DNA from: Rhyacophila brunnea
Taxonomy: Eukaryota; Arthropoda; Insecta; Trichoptera; Rhyacophilidae
Assembly: GCA_022495005.1 (NCBI GenBank)
Contig: JAGYXB010001054.1
Span: forward strand, 62,001-126,000
Length of the DNA: 64,000 nt
Reading direction: 5' to 3'
Below are positions 55,765 to 64,000 of this stretch, in pieces (position 1 is the stretch's first letter; the number at the start of each line of letters is the position of its first letter). A model generated the notes under the pieces. The model was not told the DNA's origin and did no database searches. It was given only the letters and a program-made list of their open reading frames with translations. A program made the translations under genes and the position numbers.

Positions 55765-56035
55765 CAGCATTGTAGTTAATGTGCGTGGGCGCGATACCCG
55801 AAATATGCAGGTTCAATTCCTGTGTCTTACTTACTGGGGTGTCTTACTTTTTTCAAAAAGATTTTTTCTATTGGTTATAATGAATTTTCTCAGAAGAGTT
55901 TTTTAAATTATGTTTGTCCAATAATTATAATGTTACCCATATTCTTAAATCTTGTGAATTATTCGTTAAATAAGAAAATAGTCAATGTAAAATATTGGTT
56001 TAAATTAAAATAATATAAATTAACCATCAGACGGA
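55765..56035 (+). repeat. SINE SB copy, diverged
   Basis: B-box-like caggttcaattcctg, body aaaaagattttttctat, tail gaattattcgttaaataag. Confidence 0.55.
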
Positions 56036-56564
56036 AGTCATTACATTAATAATAATATTAATACAAAATTGAATGGCATACAGCCTCTAGACGAATAGTG
56101 CACGCGAAAACTCCCCATAACCACTATGAGTGTTTTATTTCATTACATAAATAATTTATTTCCGAATGCCTAGCTATCAATTTTAATGAAATCATTTTAT
56201 TCACGTACATTTGTGATAACGATGTAATTATAATAGGGGATGCGGACTCTTTTATTTCACCAACCCAACAAGCTGAAATAATATATTTTTCTACCCTTAA
56301 TGATATTTCCTTGAACGCGATTATTTTTATAGTATTTCATTAAATTTATATATTATTATCATTCATTTAATTTTCATATTTCTTTTTAAAAATGTTAATT
56401 TAACATTAGGAATACTTGTGAAACGTAAAAAATCGAAAAAAATATTCAACACATATATTAATTGTTAAAAATACCATGTAAAAAGTATTATTTTTTTATC
56501 AACGTGTATTAAATTAAATTTGACTGTGTTTTGAAGGAATTGCAGAATATTTAATAAAGTGTTT
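56036..56564. other. No gene seen
   Basis: Strongly A+T-rich. No motif. Confidence 0.4.
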
Positions 56565-56640
56565 TTTAATTCAACGAATAATTCATAAAATTTGAGAATG
56601 TAAGATTCTTTATTGAACATACATAATTATAAAATACATC
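56565..56640 (-). repeat. SINE SB tail
   Basis: Inverted tail ttcaacgaataattcataaa, then attgaacatacataatt. Confidence 0.5.
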
Positions 56641-57187
56641 ATAAATATACTTTACATATTTGAACCTCAAATCTAATCTACTAGACTTCGACTTCTATAT
56701 CGAGACGTACACGTCACTGTGGTCGTTTTTGGAACTAAAACCGTTGCAATACCGTCAGGATGTAAAAAGCGCGTGACGTAATACTGCCATCGTATACAAC
56801 GTTATGACGTAGATGTCAATATTTTATTTAAGCCAAATAGTTGTTAATTTCATTATAATTAGATAAAACGTAAGTTACGCAACAGGAACTAGATGTATTT
56901 TTATAAGCATGAATAGTTTGACTTGATTAGAGACAGCTTGGATGTTGTTTGAAATTTGTACTTTCAATGAAAAGGATAAGCCAAAAGCGGTCAAACAGCA
57001 CCTAATGTAAACATGGAGCGATCGGCTGTTATTCGTCAATTGTATTAGAAAACATCCGATTCAAAATGTAACTTCCCCAAGATTGTTTTTAAAGCTTTAA
57101 ATCGTATTGTAATCTCGAACCCCTTTGAATAAGATAAAATTCATTCGATTATCATGTATAATTAATATTAGACTGTACATACGCCAA
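56641..57187. other. No gene seen
   Basis: No motif or repeat partner. Confidence 0.4.
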
Positions 57188-57678
57188 AAAGTTATACTTC
57201 TTTGGCGAAACAAAACAAAAACAGAAACAAAACTTGTGATAAACTAGATTCTTTGACTAGCTCTCAATTATCTTGTTAAATTACACACTGAAGAAAAGGG
57301 ACCGCTTATTGGAACGCCGTTGGTTTATTTCTATACACTTTAACTTATATAACTAAATTATATAATGGTTTCTCGTTGTTTTTATTTTTAAATTACCAAC
57401 TGTCACTCTGACGTTTAATAGTTTGTTTACGTAAGGAATTGCAAATGGCCGACGATAATTAATTCGTTATAATATTATACTGTATAATCGTCACGATTGT
57501 AGTATCATACTGTGGCGTAAAGGTAGTGCGTTCGGCTGATAACCTAACAATCAGTGGTTCGAATCCAATCGAGTGCGTTTTTTTTTGTGTGAAAAAATAA
57601 ATTATGTGTTACATGTCACACGCCAAAAATACACTCTGATCTGATTTCCCAAACGTGCCAAAAGAAGTATAACTTCAA
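57188..57678. mobile_element. TIR element with internal tRNA-like sequence
   Basis: Inverted ends aaagttatacttctttggcg and cgtgccaaaagaagtataac. caaa may be the duplication. A second inner pair, cgccaaaaa, lies near 57621. Confidence 0.6.
57507..57582 (+). repeat. tRNA-like sequence inside the TIR element
   Basis: tggcgtaaaggtagtgcg (A-box-like), a ctgataa anticodon-like loop and gtggttcgaatcc (B-box-like) at normal tRNA spacing. The T stem pairs poorly, so it is a tRNA relic or a SINE head, not a working tRNA. Confidence 0.45.
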
Positions 57679-58057
57679 AAATAAATACCTCCAAATGAAA
57701 TACCTATTATCAATTACTTATCACTCCACCTCACCTAAACGAAATCAAGACTAGTTTTCTGCATTCTCTTTAAAGATAAACATACTAACATAATAGTAAC
57801 ATACATAGTAAAATTAATAATAATAATAACATTAATAGTAATATACATAGTACTTCATATTATGCCTCTGTTCCATTGGTATGCAAGATCAGGTTTGTTG
57901 GATTTCAAAAATGTTTGATATTTTATTCACCAACTTGCAGAATTCGTCCGTTAACCACAGCGTGAGTTCGAACTGACATTAATTCGTAATCATTTCAATA
58001 AAAAATCGTCAAATTGTTCAGTTTTTTTTTATTCATTTATTAAATTACATAGGTATA
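57679..58057. other. No gene seen
   Basis: A+T-rich. A local duplication of cataatagtaa/cattaatagtaa and atacatagta lies at 57788-57853. Confidence 0.35.
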
Positions 58058-58560
58058 CCTATAATAATTACAAGATAAAAAGAACTTCTTATATACCATG
58101 TTTTTAAATTTTCTATTGAATGATATAAACTTGACAATTCTATGTATTCTATGTAATAATTTAGGACACATAAGGCAATTGTCAACAATTAATTTTTTGC
58201 TATTTTGCAACAAGCAAATATAGAATACTGAAATGTCATTTTGATTTCCATAGTAACGCACGTATATATTAATAATTTAGTTGCTAGGACCACCCCTTTA
58301 GCAACCAATAATAGTGGATTGGATTACGGATTTCTTCCGAAATAACTTTTCATACAAAACAGAATTAACTGAAAATGAATTCAATTCTACTTAAAGATGG
58401 CTAAAAGTATTAAAAGAATGCATTGGCATCGTGTTCTGATATATTCCAAAAGTTTCTACTAGCTAGTCGGGAAGTTAGTTAAAAATCGATTGCAAGATTT
58501 GTACTAATTAAACAACCACCGGACAAACAAGAATACGAGCTAAGAAAAACGTGGTAAAAA
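58058..58560 (+). repeat. Family D, copy 6
   Basis: Full landmark order. Shares the acgtggtaa end and an aggcaattgtcaac-type insert with copy 4. Confidence 0.75.
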
Positions 58561-59431
58561 TAGATATTTCAATCTATAAAACTCTTAAAAACAAAGTATT
58601 ATGATACTGTTCACTATAGTATTATGATACTGTAAACCTACATGTAAATAACTCAACACTTTAAGATTATTGTTTGACATTACTATATTTTTTATAACTA
58701 TCTTATTTAGTTTTATCGTTTACAATTTATTATTATTTTACAAAAATATATAAACGGTGTACTTACCTATTTTCGTACATTTACATTATGTATGATTGGT
58801 TAGCTAATATCAACAGTAATTCAAGGTGAAACATAATCAATTCAGTAAAGTGAATGACAATGTAAACATATTTGATAATGTTTGTTGAGGTGTGCTTGAT
58901 AATATGCTTGCTCCATTTGATATAATGTTAGTATTAATTGAATCAATAACCTTCATAATACATCTTGCATCTCTTGGAAATTTGTTTTAATATTTGATTT
59001 TAAGCTACTCCATTATCGGTTGTATCGCATTAATTAATCTCCATTATTTTTTAAACTAATTATGTTACTGATTGCATTTTTAATAACTTTACTAAATCAA
59101 GGCAGCGTGTACCAAACTGTACGCTGCGAGAGGTACCAGGTGTGCCGCGAAATAAGAAGTCAATGAATCATTTCATATCAGGAGTGCAGAAGACATATTA
59201 AGTATTTTTCATTACTTAATAATCAAATAAATGACTGAAACATCAATCATTTCGTAAGATACGACGGTAGCTTCATTTTTTAATTTTAAAAATTCAACAG
59301 ACTTGAAAAACGATCATCAGCACAAAGCCTCATTGTCTGAGCAAGAGCTGTCAACATTTTGGATTTTGAAGTCAATATCCCCGATTATCTTATTGGTTTT
59401 CTCAGCACTCAGAAAATTAAATAAAAATAAC
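58561..59431. other. No gene seen
   Basis: A+T-rich. A G+C-richer patch lies at 59100-59155 (ggcagcgtgtaccaaactgt). Confidence 0.35.
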
Positions 59432-59439
59432 ATATATGA

Positions 59440-60253
59440 CAAGGATGGCGGACATATGGCAAACGTGCCACCAGTGGCACGCGAGATGATTTTGCATAGC
59501 GCGCGAATGTTTCATTTTGAAGAGAAAAAAAATAAGTACCTACTGTTTTATATAAATAACATTTAAAAATGTTTTTTTTATAAAAAAGTTTAACAATTGA
59601 ATATATAGATACTTACTTATATATAATATTAAAAAATATTGATGACATAGCCATGCGTATTTTCTTCGGTTTTTCATATTAGGTACCAATCGATGCGCAA
59701 ACGGAAACACGAAATTCATGCATAAATAATGCAGCAATAAAATTGCAGGCAAATCATTTTCGAGAATAATCATTACGTTTAATGTGAATATACGATTGCA
59801 TTGTGCGGTCCTCAGTATCGGGAAATTAAAAATATTCATTCAACAAGCCTTATGAAATTAATTATCGGCAGTCATTCAAATATAATAACTACTTGTTATT
59901 TTAACTCAAACATAATCTCTAAAAATGGAAAACTGCTCAGTGATGGAGAATATAATATGAAAGAAGAGTGGGTTAAATGCTTCCACGATCTCTTTGAGTA
60001 ATTTGGAAACAAGTGAAAAAATATTCAAAGAATAAAAGATATTCCTTCGGCTAGAAATACGCTGAAAGATAGAATATCAATAGCTCAATTGTAATTTTTA
60101 AACCTTTTTAATAGAATTCTTAAAAACTATTTTTTTAGAAAACTTGAAAAAAAACTTTTTTTTCATCATAAAAACTGCTTGGCACGTCAGGCAGTCGAAA
60201 AATATTATTTGGGATGTTTTGGCACCCGTACGTAAAAAGGTTCGCCATCCCTG
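59440..60253. mobile_element. hAT element remnant, 814 bp, exact 8-bp duplication
   Basis: atatatga flanks at 59432-59439 and 60254-60261. Ends caaggatggcggacatatgg and, inverted, cagggatggcgaaccttttt. The interior keeps part of a transposase frame. Confidence 0.9.
59840..60095 (+). pseudogene. hAT transposase fragment
   Basis: A decayed + frame: KLLSDGEYNMKEEWVKCFHD, LFE, stop, then NIQRIKDIPSARNTLKDRIS. The order (a GEY---EW---C---LF block followed by an I--I-DIP-S--T-KDRI block) is that of the N-terminal third of hAT transposases of the vertebrate/insect ZBED-like group, as I recall it. Stops and loss of the catalytic part make it dead. Confidence 0.65.
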
Positions 60254-60528
60254 ATATATGAAGAGTTACGTGTCTGTTTCTTTCTTTTTAGATTCGTGTG
60301 ATGACATAACTCGTTCTCAAAATTAATTGAATCCTTCTCACAGATAAAATTCTTATCGGTAATTTAAATATTTATAACATACTGTGAGTGTGTAATGAAA
60401 AAACAATATTATTTATATTAATTTATAAGGTAGGTACATTTAAGTTTTTGGTGGATTTTTATTTGATCAAGAACCACTGATTCATATTATATAATGATGC
60501 AATTATCTATATTGTTTGTATTTTTTAG

Positions 60529-60664
60529 ACTCTTAGACGTGTTGGAGCTTATTGAAACATCTCCACTACTAAAACACACCTCGGAGAGAAAAGGGTTGGG
60601 TGACGATATCTCTTTTCTAGGAGGGAAAGCATACTTTAGTCAGATAGCAGCAGTGGAATCGTGA
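60529..60664 (+). CDS. Candidate exon (phase 2), possibly terminal
   Basis: The acceptor attgtttgtattttttag ends at 60528. After one base the frame is open for 44-45 codons: LLDVLELIETSPLLKHTSER, then KGLGDDISFLGGKAYFSQ, then IAAVES and TGA at 60662-60664. A donor-like gtgagg begins at 60661, so it may instead be an internal exon ending at 60660 in phase 2. Its incoming phase suits the 27494 candidate (joint codon AGA), but that intron would be 33 kb. The composition is protein-like. The other two frames close early. No family is recognised. Confidence 0.4.
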
Positions 60665-61429
60665 GGTGATGTTCAGGTAGAGCAGCGCGTGCCTATATCT
60701 AACGACAGATTTTCGACAAGGCTCATATTTTTCATATGCATATTTTTTCATTACGTATGTTTGTCCAGTTTCTATATACGCTTTTCACGGCTATCGCTTG
60801 TAAGATAATAATAATATGGTGAGCAAAGATATTTTATTTTGTATTTTAAAATCAATTTTTTAAGTTCTTCGTTTAAATCGATTAAATTTAGATTTAACTA
60901 AGTAATTTTCTGAAATAAACGTAATGCCGTTATGTTTATTTATTTAATGTTTTTACAAACAAAATATTGTATTAATTGATCATTTCTAACAAATATTCAA
61001 TACCATTATAACTATCTCTCATCGACAGGTTAATTTTGTGCAGTTAACTGTTTAAATATCGACTAATTATTACACTTTTTAGTTTTAACTTAGAATGCTC
61101 CTGGTCAGGATCGATTTTCTTTAATGCAAATAACGCAATCGATTCATCAAAATATTTACAAGGAAGGCTCAAACGGAAAGTAGTTCAAACGAATCATTTA
61201 ATAATTACTTTATTATACCAAAATCTTCAAAAAATACATATTTTTTACAAATTGAGTGTAAGATATTGCACAAAGCATAACAAAATTTATTCAACAACAT
61301 CAAACGAGCCGATAACACAACAATTCAAACATATAAGTTCCTGCTTGTACACAAACTCAATAATAACTACTAATTTTGATTAAATGTTGTGATCTCTGGT
61401 GTTTATTATATTTTTTATCGTAGGGAAAT
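60665..61429. other. No gene seen
   Basis: Becomes A+T-rich after about 60720. gtaaga (60800) and gtgagc (60822) are donor-like but follow no open frame continuous with the 60529 candidate. Confidence 0.35.
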
Positions 61430-61925
61430 AATAATGACATTGGTCATTAAAATGCTATGTTTTTGTTGTTCGCTGATGACTTGTAACTATTCATGGAAGT
61501 TGTCACCTTGGACGATTGTCATCAACTCCAACCTGATATAGATAATATATTAGATTGGGGCAAGCGTGACAAACTGGACTTCAATATTGAAAAATGCAAT
61601 ATTTTATCGTTTACTAGAGATTTTTCCAATATTCGATGCATGGCAGAGTTCTTTCACGAATACCATATGTACATAAGGGATCTTGGCATTGCGTTTGACA
61701 GTAAGCTGTTATTTAGTGACTATATAGCTATCATTTGTAAAAATCGCTACAAATGTTGGGCTTCCTCTACTGTTTAATAACTTAATACTGATGACTTAAT
61801 ATGATTCTTTTTTTATATGATACTGTTTTAATAATATTTCTTTGTTTCTAAATATCATGTTGTGAACGTCTTAATTTAATAATTTGTAATGTTCACTATA
61901 ATATGTAAAAATAAATAAAATTTGA
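61430..61925 (+). pseudogene. Jockey/CR1-like LINE, RT fragment and 3' tail
   Basis: The frame contains LLFADDL (the catalytic FADD block, about 61463-61483), a stop, then MEVVTLDDCHQLQPDIDNIL, DKLDFNIEKCNILSF and VRDLGIAFDSKLLFSD-type sequence to a stop near 61775. FADD followed by a W----L-(F/L)N--K block and a DLG--(F/V)D--L block is the standard order in Jockey/CR1 reverse transcriptases. The 3' end near 61855-61925 is the tail shared with 1890-1955. Internally deleted after the RT. Confidence 0.8.
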
Positions 61926-62336
61926 AAAGCGTCGGGCCTTCACGACCTATGCACGCCATTGCTTCCGGTATTTTCTGAAACTAATAAAATTTGTTACCCA
62001 ATGAAAACGTCGTACGGCACGAGGCTATACAAAATTCCTGTCATAATTGAACAGGTAATTTGACAACTTGGCAAGCTCTAGAAGGTGTAAACACGTTTGC
62101 GGTGTGGCGTTGCATCAAAGCGGATGAAACAAAGAGACTCACCCTGCATCTGACGCGCTATAAAGTCAGCCATAAAATTCTAAAGTCAAGCAGATTGCCT
62201 TGGAAAGGTGTGAAGGACTTAGAAGCGAGAAGTGACCTAAACGTTTTAAAATTCTTCAACGGTACAGGGGAAAGAATTTTTTCTCTCTCTTTTTAATACT
62301 GCTTCAAGCTATGATGTACAATTATTACGATAGTGC
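61926..62336 (+). other. Unclassified open frame of about 80 codons
   Basis: A + frame (62060-62296; TWQALEGVNTFAVWRCIKAD, then ETKRLTLHLTRYKVSHKILK) is less A+T-biased than its flanks and protein-like in composition, but no start ATG, motif or splice sites are clear. It may be an exon or transposon remnant. Confidence 0.25.
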
Positions 62337-62344
62337 ATGCATGT

Positions 62345-62942
62345 CACTAGCGAAGAGTGGAGGTAGGCTGTTAAGATCCAACATAACTAGTCTAAAAGAA
62401 AACTTTGTCAGTCATAAGTATTTGTTTTTATGTCCACAATTATTATAATTTACAGTACGGTGTTGGTTAGTTTTGTAAAACTCAAATAAACACTGCGAAA
62501 ATTAAGCCATTTATAGATAATAGTCAAAAAATATTCGTCTATCTATAAAATATCTAAAATTATGACATTAAACTATACAATATAATGTTGGATATTTTAT
62601 AGATATAATATTTTTTAGCTACTATGGTTTGGTTTAGGCAGGGTTTAATGAATTGAAAAAAACTAACCAATATCATATTGTGTAATATGTGTTCCTTATT
62701 CATTGAAGGCAAATTAGTATAAATGAAAAAGTGCGCAATATTTTGTTGAATCGCCCATAACATACCAAAACTATTATGATTTGGTTAGGTTAGGTTTAAT
62801 TCAATTTTATAAACTAAATAGCACCATCTATAATTAATATTGTAGTCTTAGTTCAATAAAAACAAATACGAATGACTTACAAAGTTTAATGCAGACTTTT
62901 TATGTCGGATCTTAACAGCCTACATCCACCATTCGCCACTAA
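62345..62942. mobile_element. hAT MITE family K, copy 3
   Basis: Left end cactagcgaagagtggaggt (first two bases changed), right end tccaccattcgccact. Flanks atgcatgt (62337-62344) and atgcatgc (62943-62950) agree at seven of eight positions. The interior parallels 46564-47137, with a longer middle including a ggttaggttaggttt tract. Confidence 0.75.
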
Positions 62943-62950
62943 TGCATGCC

Positions 62951-63288
62951 CAACATAATGATTATGGAGTGAATTTTTGTCGATCTTAAGGCCCATAGGA
63001 ATCAAGTTGTCAAAATGCAAAAAGCGTAATATGCATTCAGTCATAATATAATATTAGACTTTTAAAGGCAAAAGAACCTAACCCACATAGAACGTTTTGG
63101 TTATGGTTTAATGTTAACGATGTTTTATAATTAGTGTTTCATTTTACCTATCTAAATTAATTATTGAGATAATTAAATACAAACCAATAAAAATGATGGT
63201 GAAGTCTTTTTTCCCACTTCACTTTAAGCTTTTTGATAGATTTTTGATAATTATTTGTACATTTGCAGTTTACATCGTTTTGGACACG
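62951..63288. other. No gene seen
   Basis: A+T-rich without recognised features. Confidence 0.4.
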
Positions 63289-63298
63289 AAGTGTATTT

Positions 63299-63942
63299 CT
63301 TCTTCTTCTTTGGCCATATCAGCCCCTTAGCTGGAGCATATGGACACCACGCGGCGCCTCCAAAAATCCCTGTCGCTCGCCAGTCTTCTTGCTTCGTTCC
63401 AGGTCAAACCAGCATCCCGTAGCTCCGCCGTATACACTCTGTAGATTGTATTTAGCGGCCTTCCAGGGCGCCGGAATCTGTTGGGCTTGAAGAACAGGCA
63501 AGCCAGGTTGAAGTTCTCTTCTGACATCCGCAGCACGTAGCCGAGCCAGGTCCAACGTCGCCTCTTCACTTTCAGCGTGATGAGAGGCTGCTTGGTGCGT
63601 TCTCTTATCTCCTCGTTGCTCCTAAAGTCATACCACCGCACACCCAGTATTCGTCGCAAACATCTGTTTTCGAAGCTCAGTATACGGTTGCTCTGAGCCT
63701 TCGTAAGGTGCCATGATTCGCTACCGTAAAGCAGCACAGCAGTCAGAATGCAAGCGTCGAATAGGCGGCATTTGGTTTTGATCGAGTACAATCGTGAGTC
63801 CCAGACATTCCGCATCGAGTTGAATGTTGCTCCAGCCATTCCCATTCGGATAGCGAGCTCTTTCTGCAAAATGCCATCTCCCGTGATGTGTACCCCCAGG
63901 TACTTGAAGCTGTCGATGCTCTCGATGTTTTGTCCGTCGCGT
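63299..63942 (-). pseudogene. LINE R-I, best copy, 10-bp duplication
   Basis: aagtgtattt duplicated at 63289-63298 and 63943-63952. The minus strand is open from about 63930 to 63327 (about 200 codons from the truncated edge): KELAIRMGMAGATFNSMRNV, CRLFDACILTAVLLYGSESW, SFENRCLRRILGVRWYDFRS, KRRRWTWLGYVLRMSEENFN, then RDFWRRRVVSICSS and a stop. 3' end ggctgatatggccaaagaag with GAA repeats. This is the least damaged R-I copy, so probably the youngest. It keeps only the region after the reverse transcriptase. Confidence 0.9.
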
Positions 63943-64000
63943 AAGTGTATTTAGTCGTGTAAAATAATGTTAGAATCCAATAATTTGAAAAACTGAGGGT

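Overview
The window looks like gene-poor, repeat-dense nuclear DNA of an insect, most likely a moth or butterfly (inference). It is A+T-rich by eye. It holds scattered TTAGG/CCTAA tracts (the insect telomere motif), many short inverted-repeat elements, tRNA-headed SINEs, and decayed non-LTR retrotransposons whose C-terminal peptides are of a kind common in arthropod genomes. There are no operons, bacterial signals or long intact ORFs. Most long open frames are decayed transposon coding or chance frames.

Host coding signal: three short segments on the + strand have strong splice signals, are each open in a single frame, and have compatible phases: 20471-20597 (phase 2 to 0), 22921-22982 (0 to 2) and 27494-27553 (2 to 2). 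I read them as internal exons of one unidentified gene with long, transposon-filled introns. A further phase-compatible exon candidate lies at 60529-60660/60664. A possible first coding exon ending in a membrane anchor lies at 13938-14109. None can be named from sequence alone.

Layout. 1-6.2 kb: a terminal-inverted-repeat (TIR) element, LINE tails, SINEs and a foldback element with a 9-bp duplication. 6.48-9.02 kb: an old hAT element bounded by a perfect 8-bp duplication and filled with later insertions, including a 209-bp palindrome with a telomere-like core. 9.9-11.2 kb: decayed, duplicated coding remnants. 15.8-18.7 kb: an element swollen by about 20 tandem units carrying GAA runs. 19-30 kb: candidate exons among MITEs, a roughly 175-bp tandem array and large TIR elements. 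31.2 and 45.0 kb: two related elements whose minus strands carry hammerhead-ribozyme-like cores. 35-47 kb: LINE insertions with target duplications, a MITE nested in a larger element, and an inverted LINE copy split by a hAT MITE. 47-60 kb: more members of the same families, a piggyBac-like acidic peptide and an 814-bp hAT remnant with an exact 8-bp duplication. 61.4-63.95 kb: a LINE reverse-transcriptase fragment, a hAT MITE and a LINE copy with a 10-bp duplication.

The main value of the window is its record of nested insertions, with several empty-site comparisons available inside the window, plus the candidate exons and the ribozyme-like motifs. Coordinates of repeat edges are by eye and may be off by several bases unless a target duplication is quoted. 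All family assignments rest on motif recognition, not database search.
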